DNA from: Allolobophora icterica
Taxonomy: Eukaryota > Annelida > Clitellata > Crassiclitellata > Lumbricidae
Direction: 5' to 3'
Assembly: GCA_963556255.1 (NCBI GenBank)
Contig: OY744611.1
Span: 1,111,030-1,175,029 of the forward strand
DNA length: 64,000 bases
Both the position numbers and the translations under genes were made by a program. Of this stretch, positions 31,226-43,992 are shown in pieces. The notes under the pieces were generated by a model. It did no database searches and had not been told where the DNA came from. It saw only the letters and a program-made list of their open reading frames with translations. Within the stretch, counting starts at the first letter, position 1; every line of letters starts with the position of its first letter.

Positions 31226-32317
31226 ATATTTCACAGAAAAGATCCATCCTCATCCCGGTGCCTAAACGCGAGGGATTGGATTTGGCTGACCCTAATAACT
31301 TTAGGCCTATAGCTAATGTGTCTTTTATCTATAAAATTATTGAAAAGGTAGTAGCTACTCAGCTTACTGTCCACCTTGATAAGAATGACCTTTTACCAAT
31401 TTACCAGTCGGGCTTTCGAAAAGGTCACTCTACTGAGACCTTGTTGGTACGCCTCCTCTCGGACATTTATGGGGCCATTGATAAGTCACAGGTTACGCTA
31501 TTGGCACTGTTCGATGTAAGCGCTGCATTCGATAGTTAATCATACTATTCTTTTGACACGCCTCTCTACCTCCTATGGTCTCTCTGGAAATTTTCTTGAC
31601 GGGCTTACCTCATACCTTCAGGACCGCCTTGCATTGTGGCTTGTGGGTCTGCTAGGTCACCCTGGGTTCCTGCTCCGTTTGACCTGCCCCAGGGTTCTGT
31701 TTTGGGTCCCCTATTGTACATACTCTATACTGCTGACCTTGGTCCCCTCTTGGCGGCAAATGCAGTTTTAAGTCAGTCCTACGCGGATGACCTCCAGGCG
31801 TATATGTCCACTGCTCACCATCGGCTGCTGCTGCTGCAGTTCGAGAGATCGCCCGGGTCGTGGGAAATTTGGAGGCCTGGATGTCCTCAAACCGTCTACG
31901 GTTAAACCCGGCAAAGACCCAATATATCTGGTTTGGTACGCGCCAGCAGCTTGCAAAAATTAACATTGAGGCTCTGGCACTTGAATTTCCCTGTGTTGCC
32001 ATTGCCTCCTCAGTACGGGATCTTGGTGTAATTCTGGATCAAGAGCTCACATTCATGCGACATATTAATTTACTTTATCGGGACTGTTATTATCAACTTC
32101 GTCAGTTAAGGGTAGTCTCCCGCACTCTGAAGAAGGCGGCTGCTTCCACCCTTGTCCATGCGTTTGTGGTTTCCCGTCTGGACTACTGTAGCGCCCTTTA
32201 CGCTGGCCTCCCAGCTGCCCTCCTTGGGTGCTTGGACCGGGTTTTGCGTGCAGCCGCACGTCTTATTGGTCGCATCCCCAGATTTGGCCAGGTTTCTCTA
32301 TATATGCGGGATGTTCT

Positions 32318-32593
32318 GCACTGGCTCCCTTTCCCGCTGCGGATCGCCTATAGGGTCTCTACACTGGTTAGGCGTTGTCTAGAGCAGCGGTTCTCAACCT
32401 GTGGGTCGCGACCCCCACGGGGGTCGCCTTACGATTTGCCAGGGGTCGGCTGGAAGCACTGGCTCCCTTTCCCGCTGCGGATCGCCTATAGGGTCTCTAC
32501 ACTGGTTAGGCGTTGTCTAGAGCAGCGGTTCTCAACCTGTGGGTCGCGACCCCCACGGGGGTCGCCTTACGATTTGCCAGGGGTCGGCTGGAA
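32318..32593 (+). repeat. 138-bp tandem duplication spanning a LINE/hAT junction
   Basis: Unit 1 (32318-32455) and unit 2 (32456-32593) each contain 67 bp of LINE, including GTCTAGAG, followed by 71 bp of the hAT left end. The junction itself was therefore copied, after or during hAT insertion. Confidence 0.9.
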
Positions 32594-33180
32594 CCTTCAG
32601 AAATTTGTTTGAAAAGTTGTCAGCGTAGTTTCTTAATATTTAATATTTTATGCAATTATAATTTCTGCGTTGTGCTCTTGCAAAGACTGCCCCGAGTATT
32701 TCTGATCTGCTGAGAAGAATCAAGCACAGCCTTCTCATTGGCGCCCTTCTTTGGATTGCGATACTCCATCATTTTTCTAGTAATAATTGAAATAATATTG
32801 TTGGCTTTTTGTGGCTTTGTTTTCTTAAATCTTAAACTTGTAATGTTTGACTTTTAAATTTAGCAGCTGCCACTGAAAATTGTAGCTCTTAATATTGTAC
32901 AGCCAACAACACAATAAACATTAAACTTCAAGTAAGCATTTCATTTACTAAATTTTAGTTCTAAAATTTTCAAAATTATTACCAAAAAAAATTACAAATT
33001 GTTTTGTTTATTATCCTATTATGCATGTGGATTATCAAAGGGTGAGAAGTGAAATGCATCATAATGGTAGCAAAACTGCGGTGAAGGGGAGTAAACCCAA
33101 TCAGTTTTATTGTTGGGGGTCGCCACAACTTTGAAAATATTGTAAAGGGGTCGCAGCACTAAAAAGGTTGAGAACTGCTG
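32523..33180. mobile_element. Non-autonomous hAT element (SPIN/URR1-like ends), block B only
   Basis: Termini CAGCGGTTCTCAACCTGTGG and AGGTTGAGAACTGCTG are inverted, flanked by the 8-bp GTCTAGAG at 32515-32522 and 33181-33188. Block A has the empty site with one GTCTAGAG at 4687-4694. The left end (GGGTCGCGACCCC) and right subterminal part (GGGGGTCGCCACAAC, GGGGTCGCAGCAC) closely resemble what I recall of the SPIN/URR1 hAT family of vertebrates. The interior of about 500 bp is AT-rich and non-coding. A duplicated left end lies at 32385-32455. Confidence 0.9.
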
Positions 33181-33483
33181 GTCTAGAGGGACTTGCCCCC
33201 CATACCTGCGGGAGTTGTGTCGCTCTACCTCGGAGGTCTTGCGGCGATATGCTCCTCGCTCGGCTGACCAGGCCGAGCTATTGGTCCCCGCACGCGGACA
33301 GCCATTATGCAGCGCCGTTCTTTTTCGGTCGCTGGTCCCGCAACCTGGAAAGGCCTTCCTGTTGCACTTCGCCTTGTTTCTTGCAAACTTGAAAACTACT
33401 CTCTTTACCCGTGGTTGGACTAGGAGCGCTCCTGAGTAGATAACCTTGAAGGGGCGCTATATAAAAGCTCCTTAATAATATTT

Positions 33484-34142
33484 TAAAGACTATTTTAGAC
33501 TGCTAATGATTAGCCTATTGTCGCTGCATTCATGACTTATTAAGTAATAAAATTAATTAGCTTAATTTATTTAGATTAAGTGCTGGACCTTACGTTTTAT
33601 CATTTAATACGACAGATAAATGTGTGTGTAATCAATTTTGTCGTGAATCCTGAATATTTGGTGTTTTGTTTTCTTTGGTAATTTTATGATACAGGTAATT
33701 CTGTTCTTAACCTTCACATAAATAAGCTGCAGGTTGTAAACTGCACAGAGGCCTGCTTATACTTCTAGTCAGTGTTTTTTTTCTCAGCCGGAACGCGCCG
33801 GAACGGCACCTTTTTTCAGGTACTAAAAAATAATTTATTTATTTTAATAATTAAAACAATAATTTTATTATTTTAATTTAGTTTCAGTGTTTTAAACTGT
33901 TTTCAGTGTTTATTGAGACCCTTCGAACCTCCAATCCAGTTTTTATCGGGATTTTAGTCCGACCATAATTAATCCGTTCCGGAACCTATTGTTCCGTTCC
34001 GGAAGCTTTTTCCAGAAAAACAGCACTGCTTTTAGTTATGGAATATATTTTTTAATAAACCGAAGTTTTGTACTTCGCATCGATCTTCTTCGTCTAATTT
34101 TAACTGGATTAAAATGCTTATACCTGGGGCTAACAAAATTAA
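33484..34142 (+). other. ZNF4 3' flank continuation and intergenic sequence
   Basis: Block B equivalent of 4987-5640, with a small GAACGCGCCG gain near 33791. No gene is seen. Confidence 0.5.
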
Positions 34143-34913
34143 GCAACCTTAGGACAACCTTTTTGGTGTCCCTCAAGGTTCCATACTTGGCCCCGTTCTG
34201 TTTATCATGTGCACCTCTAAGTTGTTCACATTGCTTTCATACATGGCATCCTCATGCACCTTTATGCTGATGACACACAACTCTATATTAAACTTACCGC
34301 CAAAGACATTGATAATGCCAAGTCTCGCCTAATAACTTGCTTCACCGAAATCCAAACTTGGTGTGCACTGTGCATCTATGCGCCTGAAACTCAATGCCTC
34401 CAAGACTGAACTTATCTGGTTTCACCGCCATCTGATGCCCAGCTCGCACATACTCTACATTGTCCTCAACCTCAGCCCAGATTGTTCCATCAAACCAGCT
34501 GAAGTTGTCCGAGACCTTGGTGTCCTCCTTGACAACTCACTCTCTATGAAAAATCAACTATCCTCTATAACCTAATCCTGCTTTTTCCATCTCAGACGTA
34601 TACGGCAAGTCAAGAAAGCCTTAACGAAAAATGTCTTCGCACCCTAGTACAGGCACTGGTCATCTCTAGGATTGATTACTGCAACTCGGTCCCGTATGGT
34701 CTCCCTGCATCTACCCTTCAGCCTCTTACTACTGTTCTCCATTACGCTGCAAAGCTTATCAAGAACCTAAATCCTCGGGATCGTGTCACTCCGACCCTTC
34801 GTGAACTACATTGGCTTCCAATACAAGCACGCATAAACTTCAAAATCTGTGTTCTTATGTACCGAGTTTACACAAACTGTTCTCCTTCACCAACCTCATC
34901 GTCGGCACACACC
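34143..34913 (+). mobile_element. LINE reverse-transcriptase fragment, second family (block B)
   Basis: Copy of 5641-6405. A local change (GTGCACTGTGCATCTATGC) and small indels break the frame earlier than in A: the FMCTS and LHLYADDTQ portions are now in different frames. SMRLKLNASKTELIWF and VVRDLGVLLDNSLSM remain. Confidence 0.8.
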
Positions 34914-34977
34914 TGACGGAAAAGAGAAAATGAAGAAGAAGAAGGAGACGGAGGAGGAGGAGGTAGATGACGAAGAC

Positions 34978-35395
34978 GAAGATAGAAGTGCTGGGACATA
35001 TACGTGCATGAATAGTTAGGCCTACTGTATATCTCTTTCATTTCAGAATACTTATAGACAGTAGGCATTCTGATGTAGGGAACCCATAGGTTGCTCATTA
35101 TAGGCACCAAATATCTAAGGTGTTGCTCTCTTTTCGTTTATTTGTTAAGACGGGAGAATTGCTGCAGGACAAAAATAAATAAATTCTATGCTATGGTTAC
35201 TAAATACGCTGAAAAGTCTTTCGTTCTGGGTTCCACTACTTCACAACAAGTTGAATATTAAATTCGACTGCACAAATACTTCTGTTGGACTAGCTATTTA
35301 GCCTAACAGATCGGATAGCTGTACATCATTTTGTGAGACTATTTTAGGCTGTTGATACCGGTATTTAACGTAGGCCTATTGTCGTTGCATTCATG
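34978..35395 (+). pseudogene. Orphan ZNF 3' flank without a ZNF exon (block B)
   Basis: Block B copy of 6470-6890, same ordered 3' blocks and no finger exon before it. The loss of the gene therefore predates the segmental duplication. Confidence 0.7.
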
Positions 35396-36040
35396 ATTTT
35401 TAATCCAGAGTGTCTTTGGGTCAAGTTCCGCGTTATCTGTGTGATTTCATCTCTCGTCCTGTCTCGGCGTCCCTGGCCGTCCTCTCCTCTCTCTAATCCC
35501 ACACGACTTGTTTCCAAATCGGACCTGCATCTGTTGATCCTTTGCTATGGGATGATCTACACCTCTTTGATTCGTTTTACAATTTTGTCCGGGAGCATTG
35601 GTGGTTTCTACTCGCTCTCTTTCCGTCGGTTTCTTCGCACTGGAAGCGCCTCTGTTAGGCTGTACTGTGAGAGGCAACCTAAAATATGTAAATACAATAG
35701 AATACAATTCAATACATGGATGCAGAATTCCAATTCTGTACAATCTCAATATTCGTATCCTTGTCTCTAGTGACTTTGTTGTCCTCCTCATCATACCTAA
35801 AGTTGAATTATCTTGTTTCTTGCTTCAGCGCATTGCCATGAAAGTTTTGAACTCTTGTGCATGATCTTTTTCAGGTCCCTTTCTTCTTCACTCACTTTCA
35901 ATACCTCACCCCCACTTCATATGAAAACACATTGTTTCTCTCTTTCATAGGCATCACTAAGCAATTTTCCAACTGAAAAAGCATTTGCCAGTGACGCCAT
36001 GCACCATCTGAACATTCTTCTTAGATCTTCCTGCAGTACG
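35396..36040. other. Unassigned sequence (block B copy of 6891-7532)
   Basis: Nearly identical to block A, with the same short interrupted frames. No recognised content. Confidence 0.4.
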
Positions 36041-36271
36041 CTACTTCCTCATCCTGTCTACTGCTCTAGCTATAGGCCTAATTTTTGTATCATCTGCAAA
36101 CTTTGAAATGTTAGATTTCGATAAAATCCCATCATCTGTGTAATAAATAAAAGTACGAGAAGCAGTGGCCCACACACTTCTCTTTGTTTCACTCCATTTA
36201 GCATTGTTTTCCAGATGTTCATCACCTAAACCCATCTTTGTCTTCTGCCTGATAACTAGCTCTGAATCCAT
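36041..36271 (-). mobile_element. LINE reverse-transcriptase scrap (block B)
   Basis: Block B copy of 7533-7763, with ISKFADDTKI in the minus-strand frame. One coding change (PIARAVDRM for PISRAVDRM). Confidence 0.6.
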
Positions 36272-36501
36272 GTCAGCATTCGCCCCCTAATCCATCCTCC
36301 TTGCTACGTTTTCGTAACAGAGGGAAGTTCTTGATAGCTCACGTTATAATTGATTGCGTTTCAGTGAGTACAGAGGAGCCTGAGAGAGATGACGGTGGGT
36401 GAGTGCCAGTGTTGGTGAAGGAACTGAGATATGTCTTACGAACTGATCTTCTGGATATTTATCTAATTACGGCTTGGTTTTGGTGTGCCGTCGAATGTGC
36501 A

Positions 36502-36505
36502 TTAA
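36502..36505. other. Empty piggyBac target site (TTAA)
   Basis: GTGCATTAAGACACTGG is uninterrupted here; in block A the same TTAA is duplicated around a 1778-bp element. This is either the pre-insertion state or a precise excision, which piggyBac elements are known to leave. Confidence 0.9.
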
Positions 36506-36660
36506 GACACTGGCGAAATAAAAGTTACTAATTAGGCCTTCAATTACAATTATAAAGAGTTAAAGACGTCCGCAGGAGTAGCAAGAAGTGCAATTCTCGC
36601 GAGTCTGCATGGTGGATCAACTTTAAGTAGAGCCTTAGCTTATCTGGATATCGATAAGTA

Positions 36661-38546
36661 ATTGTAATTGTAATTGTAATCGAGGATTTATATAGCGCCA
36701 CTCATAAACAGAGGCGCTCCCGACCCGGGTCAGTGTCTTCACTGACAAAGAGAAATGTTTTCAGGCGTTTGCGAGACTGGGCAGGAGAGAGCGAGAGGAG
36801 GACAAGCCTAAAGCCTTGAGGGAGGCTGTTCCAGCTGGAAGGGCCCACAACCGCAAAACTACGGGACTGGGCAGTAGCAGTGCGCATCCAAGGAACTACC
36901 AAGTGGCCACGGGCAGATGACCGGAGAGAGGCCCGACCAGGCAAACTGGAAACTGGGGTGCAGTAAGCCCTGAGATACAGCGGAGCTGAGCCAACAAGTC
37001 AGTTACGCACGAGGGAAAGGACCTTAAATTGGATGCGTTGGTGAATGGGAAGCCAGTGAAGGGAGTCCCGGATGTAGGAAGAGATATGGGCAAACTTCAT
37101 GATGCCCCCTATGAGGCGAGCTGCAGCATTATGGATGGACTGAAGTTTTGATGTATTAGTAGAGGACAGGCCAATATAGACAGCGTTTCCGTAGTCAATC
37201 CTAGTGCAGATCAGAGCATGAACCAAGGTCGCAATCGCATGCAGCGGAAGAGACTGGCGAATGGCACGAAGTTGGCGTAAATAGTAAAAGCACGAGCGAG
37301 AGACACTATTGACATGATCAGATAGAGAAAGAGTAGGATCTAGGACAAATCCAAGATCACAGACAGAGGAGGAGAAGCATACATTGGAAAACCTGAGGCG
37401 CAGAGAGTCAGCATCAATCCTGGCAAGCTGGACACGATTACCAAGCCAAATGTACTTGGTTTTATCATAGTTAAGACGGAGGCGATTTGAGGACAACCAG
37501 AGATCAAGAGCAGAGGAAGCCTCCAGGATGCGTTCAACCATAAGAGCAGCTGAGTTGGCTGGACCATGGAGGTAAGCCTGTGTGTCATCAGAGTATTGGT
37601 GAGACGAAACACCCATTGGACCAAGAACCCCAGCTAGATCCGAGATATACAAAATAAACAGAAGAGGAGCGAGGACAGAGCCCTGAGGTAGTCCATACGG
37701 TATGTGGGTCCAAGCAGAGCGGGTAGGTCCAAAAACAACAGAAACAGAGCGATCAGTAAGGAATGAGCGAAACCAAAAGAAGCAGAGTCAGCAATGCCAA
37801 AAGATTTAGATAAACGGTCTAAGAGGATGGTATGGTCTACAGTATCAAAGGCAGCACTAATATCGTAAAGAGCAAGTAAAGTGACCTGGCCTAGATCAAA
37901 GGCTTGAAATACTTCAGCTAGAAGGCGCAGTATAAGCGATTCTGTCGAGTAGAATTTCCTGAACCCAGACTGAAGAGTAGGCATAAGAGAATTAGAGTCA
38001 AGGTAATAGATCAGTTGATAAGAGACACATTTTCCCAGAAGCTTTGAAAGGAAAGAGAGGTTTGAGATAGGACGATAGTTTGAAGGAGGGTTAGGATCAA
38101 GGCCTTGGCGCTTAATGGAATGGAAAACCACAGCCCTTTTGTGCAGTGCCGGGACACAACCTTGAGCTAGAGAAGAATTACAAAGTAATGTCAAAAATGG
38201 AGTCAACTCATCTACAAAGTCCTTAACTAGAAATGGAGGAAGCAGGTCTAGTTCACACGACTTCGAGGAAGAATCCAGTATCAGCTGACGGATTGCAGAT
38301 GGCTCAAGTGGTTTCCATGACGAGAGGATAGCTGTAGTAGAAGTGAACGAAGGATTTGGTGCATTTTCCGTGGATTTGCGAGTAGAATCGATCTTGGCCT
38401 GGACAAAGTTTAGGTAATCGTCCGCCGTGAAAGGAGTCTGAGACGGAGAGCAGGAGACAGTAGAACGACCGAGCACGTCAGCAATTGTCGCCCAGAGCCG
38501 GCGTGAATTTCCCTTTTCACGATCAATTAACAATTCCCAAGTAAGT
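36661..38546 (-). mobile_element. LINE (CR1/L2-like), minus strand, block B
   Basis: Copy of 9933-11814 with the same (ATTACA)n tail and ATAAGTA duplications (36654-36660, 38547-38553). Here the frame is open from the pre-RT linker through LLALYDISAAFDTVDHT (38557 to 37634 minus), but a frameshift in the region before GLPQGS breaks it. HQYSDDTQAY onward is open from 37652 to 36999. A and B are thus broken at different places. A 3'-terminal frame (36944-36702) encodes FAVVGPSSWNSLPQGFR, the usual C-terminal tail of such RT proteins. Confidence 0.9.
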
Positions 38547-38553
38547 ATAAGTA

Positions 38554-38968
38554 TCACGGTTGTGATTATTGGGTGTACACTGTTGCAACAATGAGCTATT
38601 ACTGATCATTAATGAACCAGCTCTCCAATATGCTGTACACTTCTTTCTTCATAAGACTAATTAAATTTCAAAATAGTAATTTTAGAAGTAGGATTGTTTA
38701 CATACTACTGATATCCCAGTTGCCTGTAGAACTTCAAAATGTGTTCGCTAGATGACAGGATATACTTTCAAAACTTCCAGGTTATATGTCACTGTGGCAA
38801 ACACTTTAATCCTACGCCATTTTGTCCTGGTGAAGTATAAGCCAAATTATATGGAAATTTGACTTTAGCGCCAAATCTGGTTAGATTATATAACTATTTG
38901 CATATAGTTTAGTGTAAAATACATTTTAATAAACGACAGGTAGGGCAGTGAGGCAATTGCTAATTTTA
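38554..38968. other. Unit spacer before the Gmr1-like element
   Basis: Block B copy of 11822-12250, interrupted at GCTAATTTTAC by the retroelement. No gene is seen. Confidence 0.65.
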
Positions 38969-39083
38969 CCTCCTTCCTTTTTCTGGAATTGAGCAAATTA
39001 AATTTCAAAATTTGCGAAATTACCAAAATACATGAAACATATATATATATATCTAACTAATTAATGAACAGTCTTACGATTAC

Positions 39084-39737
39084 TTATAACCTTGACAAAC
39101 AATCAGCAATAACATTCAATCTGCCCTTCTTGTACTTCACCTCAACATCAAAAGTTTGTAAGGCTAACGCCCAACGCACAAGTTTAGCAGACTTAGACAT
39201 TGACTCAGTCAAGTATGTAAGAGGATTGTGATCAGTAAAAATGAAAATTTTTGATCCAATTATAATTTCTTTTAACTTGTTTAGAGCCCAAACAATAGCA
39301 TAGGCTTCCTTTTCCACAGTAGCCCATCTCTTCTGGGTATCAGTTAATTTCTGACTGATAAATGACACAGGGCGTTCTATTCCCTTGTCGTCCATCTGTG
39401 TTAAAACAGCACCGACTGCAAAGTCACTACTATCGCAGTACAAATTGAATGGTTTTCCCACTTCAAAAACATATAATACTACTTTGGATCGCACAGCCTC
39501 TTTAAGTAAATCAAATGCTTGCTGATGTTCAACAGTCCAATCAATCTTATCAGAAACACGTTTACTAGTTAAATCAGATAAAGGTTTCGCAATCTGTGCA
39601 AAGTCCTTAATAAACTGTCTGTAATAATTAAAAAATCCAAGCAGTTGCTTAACTTGCTTCTTAGTTTCTGGGATCTTCAAATTAGTCAAACTTTCAATTC
39701 TGTCTGGATTCATCTTTATCTTACCAGACCCAACCAC
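39084..39737 (-). pseudogene. Retrotransposon RT thumb and RNase H, N-terminally cut
   Basis: About 217 residues, with no in-frame start. It opens with the RT end (FIGHVV, then GKIKMNPDRIE, out of frame with the upstream gag-pol frame), followed by QLLGFFNYYRQFIKDFAQIA. RNase H follows with its acidic residues in LYCDSSDFAVGAVLT, KEAYAIVWALNKL and FTDHNPLTYL, ending ADCLSRL. Gypsy-type order. The missing piece upstream includes the expected catalytic YxDD box. Confidence 0.9.
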
Positions 39738-42700
39738 ATGACCGATAAACCTTACAGGTAAGAATGAGGTAAAATTCTATTACAAAACACATTTCTTTGA
39801 TCTGACGTTCCACTTCTGCTCGATAAATCAAAGGAATTCGATACGCTGCAAATTCCTTTTCATGAAATCCTGGTTTTAGTTCAATTTCATGTTCAACCAA
39901 TGTACATAATCCGGGTTTTTCTGAAAATCTGTCACAGTATTTGTTCAAGACGTTCAACAACTGGTCTTGTTGAGTTACTGTCAAATGGCTAATTTGTTCA
40001 GGATCGAGGTTAAGTGAATTCTTGTCATCTTGAACCTCATTCCTCATTGGTAATTCAACCACTGAACCAAAATCTTCATCTTCTTCAACAATTAGACCAC
40101 AACTTAATGCTCGAGTAACATATTTTCTGATCTTGTTGGCGTGAATTATTTTTCGACCATTTTCACCCATATCGACTAAATAAGAGTACTTTGATCTTCG
40201 ATGTATGATCGTACATGGACCATGCCATCGAGAAATAAGTTTGTTTGTTGACGTTGGATACAAAACTATGACTTTCTCACCAGCTTCAAATTCTTTGTGC
40301 TTTGCTCTCTTGTTATACTGATTCGTGTATTGTAATTGCTTTTCTCGAGAGTAGGATTCTGCAAACAATAATGCTTTCTCCATATTTTCTTTGAGTTCTT
40401 TCAAATACTTTTCTGGTTTAACTCCAACATGAGGTGGTAAGTTTATTTCTCTAGTCCAACTCTCTTTTAATATTGCCAATGGTCCTCTCGGAATTTTCCC
40501 ATAGACAAGCATATATGGTGATACTCCAGTAGTTGCATTCGGCACTTCTCGTAATGCCCACACTGTGAAAGGAATTATCTTGTGCCATTTCCTCGGGTTG
40601 TCTATTATCACATGATGGATCATCTTTTTAAATGTCTGATTCCATCTTTCTACTAATCCAGCAGCCTCTGGGTGTCCTGGTGTGTCGAATCGTGGACTAC
40701 AGCCCATTAAATTGAGAAATTCTCTTGTCAAACTGGCTGTGAAGTTCGTTCCTTGGTCACTTGTAATCACGGACGGTACACCAACGTTCATGAACAGTTC
40801 CATCAACGCTTCACACACAGCCTTCGCTGTCAGCGATTTCAATAAGAAGATTGTAGGCCATCTGGTGCACGAGTCCACAATGCATAAACAATACTTGTGA
40901 CCTGCAGCAGATACTGGATCGATCGGGCCAACGAGGTCCATCGTCATTCTCCTGAAGGCGACCTCTTCTCTTGAGACTGGAGTGATGGGCACTCTATCCA
41001 TCACCAAACTCCTTGCCTTTAGTTGACACTTCTCGCAAGACTTACAAAATTTCACAATATCTCTTCTCATCTTTGGCCATACAAAAGATAATTTTATTCG
41101 TTCTCTTGTTTTCTCTTCTCCTAGATGTCCTCCAAATACCGACTCATGTGCCAATTCCATCACTTTTATTCGTCTCTCTTTTGGTAACACTAGTTGATAT
41201 ATCGTCTGGTCTAATATCTGATATTTCTTATGCAATAAACCGTTGATCACACAGAATTCAGATTCTTTCTCTTGTGCTAACTTCCACCACGGCTTCAACG
41301 ATTCATCCTTTCTCTGTTGCTCTTCGAACTTCTTCGAATCGGCAATCTGCACCTTTTGTTCTTCATCCATCTCTTCATCGCTATACAAGTCTCCTATCCC
41401 CACATCACATTCATTGTCTTCTTCAGTTTCATTTAATGTGCCATTCTCGCATGCAGCCATCTCTTGCTCGTTCATCTCTGCTATTACACCATCTCGCGAT
41501 AAGCTTCGTTGCTCATTACTTTCGTTTTCCTCATCACTTGAACTTTCAGTTTCACTCTTCTCATCAACATCTACCATTTCCTGTTTCCGACTCTGCGCTC
41601 TCGTCATTACATTTGCTCGTACACTCACATCTCCTTGTATCGTTTTAACCTTCATCTGTGGTACGGCTTTTAATTCGGCAATTATCTCTGGATGCAACAA
41701 GAATCTTTCTGTACTGCCCATCTTTGCAATACTAGCACACATCAAGGTGACATAAGGTGTAAGTGAACACTGGATTTTACGCGGAAATCCCTCTTCTTCC
41801 ACGTCACTACCACACAGTCTAACATCGACTTTCACTAACTTCGCAGGAATGGCATCTCCTGCCACACATTGCAAATTCACTTTTCCAATTTGTTCCACCT
41901 TCATGCCTTCCAGTAATTCTTCACTAATCACCGGAATCTCTGCACCCGAGTCGCTCAGTGCTTTGACTTTCACTGGCTCTTTACCGTCTACTGCACGAAT
42001 TTCAACCTCGACATATTGCAAGAACGATTTCTTCAATATTCGACTGTCATCTTTTCCTATGACTTCTCTCTGAATTTCAGCATCCAATAGAATTTCTTTT
42101 TGAATACCACATTTCATTATTGACTTTACTTCAGTCTCTTGGTTTTCTTGACCCGTGGTTTGATTACCTGTATCACTAACCACTTGAATCAAATTCACCC
42201 TTGTGTGTTCTTGATTTCTGCTAGAACTAGCTGCTGCCACTGGAACTGGACAAAATTTAACCAAATGTTTGTCTGAACCACAGTTGTGACAACGCTTCAC
42301 AACCATGCCTCGTTGTTCATTTCCTTCATTTCTCTTATACTGCGTAAACGATGTGTTGCCTTCCCTCTTGGCAAACGGCGCTGACGATTTGTTAAATCCC
42401 TGACGACCAAACGTCACTTCTCTGGTCTCATTGGGTACAGGGACACTAGCCTTGACTTCTTTACCTTTGAACTGATTCCCTGTTCCTGGATTACTTTTCC
42501 ACTTTCCACTCTGGCTTTGGTTTACGGAACGTTGAGAAGGATAACTGTTTATATTTGGGATCGCAAACCCAATTCGATTGTTTACATGAATGTCTGCCAC
42601 TGCACTAGCTTGGAGACAGTCAGTTCCTTCCTTCGACAATACAAACTGTAGTGGACCTGGCGGTAAACATTCTTTTAGCTTATCCGCTACCAGCAAATCA

Positions 42701-43992
42701 AAGAGCGTATCATACTCTCTGTTCACATTTCGACTTCTCACGTAATAGTTTAGCAAGTTCTTAAGTCTTGCCGTAAACATCGTATAAGTCTCTTCTGTTG
42801 TCTTCTTAGCATCCACAAATCTGGCTCTGTATTCTCTCGAAGTCAACTTAAATTCTTTTAATAAGTGCTGCTTGACTCTATCATAATTGTCTAGATCATC
42901 GTATGACAATCTATTCAGAACGGTTCGAGCTTTCGGCGTCATCAATGGTAGTAATAATTTAACCCAAAACAGCTTTTCCACAGCAAAACTACGAAACGCG
43001 TTTTCGACTGTTTCAAAATATAATGGCACCTCCATCATATCAGTTGGCATTTGAGGCAATACATGCTTCATTGCATCACCTATTTTCTTAATTTTTGACA
43101 CCAAAGTTTCACTTTCTTGCTGCTTCCTTCTTTCTGCTTCCCGTTCTTCTCTCATTTGCGTTTCTTTCAATGTCAATTTTGATTTCTCCAGTTTCAGACG
43201 TTCCTGTCTTTCTGCCTCTGCCTTTTCCAAACTTTCTTTCTGAAATTTGAGTTCTTCTTGTCTGATCTGTTCTGCACGTTCCAACTCTAACGTTCGCGCT
43301 TTTTCTTTTTCTTCTTCACGCATTCTCTTTGCTTCAATCTGTTGCTGACGAACCTCTTCATCACTTTTTCTAGCTCTTTCAAATTCAATCATCTGCTCCA
43401 GTCTTCTTCTTTCAGCATCTTCCCTATCTCTTTTCAACTGTTCTAATTGAATCTCAAACTGATGCTTTTGCAATTCCAGTTCTGCCTTACGCACTTGTTC
43501 TGCTTTATCTTCTCTCTCTCTCTGCAGGCGCAATTCCTCTTGCCTTGCAAGTTCCGCTTTCTCTTCTTTCTCTCTCTGCAAGCGCAATTCTTCTTGCCTT
43601 GCAAATTCTGCCTTCTCTTCTTTCTCTCTCTGCAAGCGCAAATCGTCTTGTCTTACACGTTCTGCTTCTTGTCTCAGCTCTTTCTCTTCTTGTCTTCGTC
43701 TCTCCTCTCTTTCTTTCTCTTCTTGCCTCGTCATCATCATCCACTGCATCAACATCTCCATAGACATAGGCGCAGGAGGTTTTTCAATAGCCTTTTCTAC
43801 GGCACCGCCAACTGCACCTTCTTCTTCAACTTCTTCTTTAACCCACACTTCAGCGAGTTCCTGTATCATGTCACCACGTGACATACCTTCTAATTGTTCT
43901 TCTTTAAAACCGGCTTTCAACAAACGCTGTTTCAGCCTTTCCGTAGACATCTTCTTAATATCTGCTTGTCTTTCAGCACTTAGTTTCTCCAT
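39721..43992 (-). pseudogene. Gag-protease-integrase polyprotein of Gmr1-like element
   Basis: One frame of 1423 residues starting MEKLSAERQADIKKMSTERL. Residues ~85-300 are a highly charged coiled coil (K/E/R/Q with REKEEKAE-type repeats). A CCHC knuckle CHNCGSDKHLVKFC lies at ~565, and protease-like LSDSGAEIPVI at ~680. The integrase has its zinc-binding part at ~955-990 (GHLGEEKTRERI, CKSCEKC), then the D, D, E residues in MDLVGPID (~1016), ITSDQGTNF (~1076) and AAGLVERWNQ (~1111). A GPY/F-like part (WHGPCTI) follows at ~1258. The frame ends just inside the RT (VEHEIELKPGF, AYRIPL, ~1367-1390) at a deletion and frameshift. Fusion of gag and pol in one frame is as seen. Not functional because RT is gone. 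Confidence 0.9.

Larger units (their letters stand above)
31232..33477 (+). mobile_element. 5'-truncated LINE (CR1/L2-like), block B, split by hAT
   Basis: Same insertion as 3522-4986, with ATATTT at 31226-31231 and 33478-33483. A 2-base loss at about 31534 (GATAGTTAATC against GATACAGTTAATC) breaks the RT right after SAAFD, a break not present in A. RT motifs SYADD, MSSNRLRLNPAKTQYIWF and VVSRLDYCSALYAGLP remain. The hAT insertion at 32523-33180 interrupts the thumb region. Confidence 0.85.

Noticed and set aside
43447..43881. Plus-strand frames with L/F-rich, membrane-like sequence
   Set aside because: Reverse complement of the charged coiled-coil gag region, where K/E codons read as F/L.
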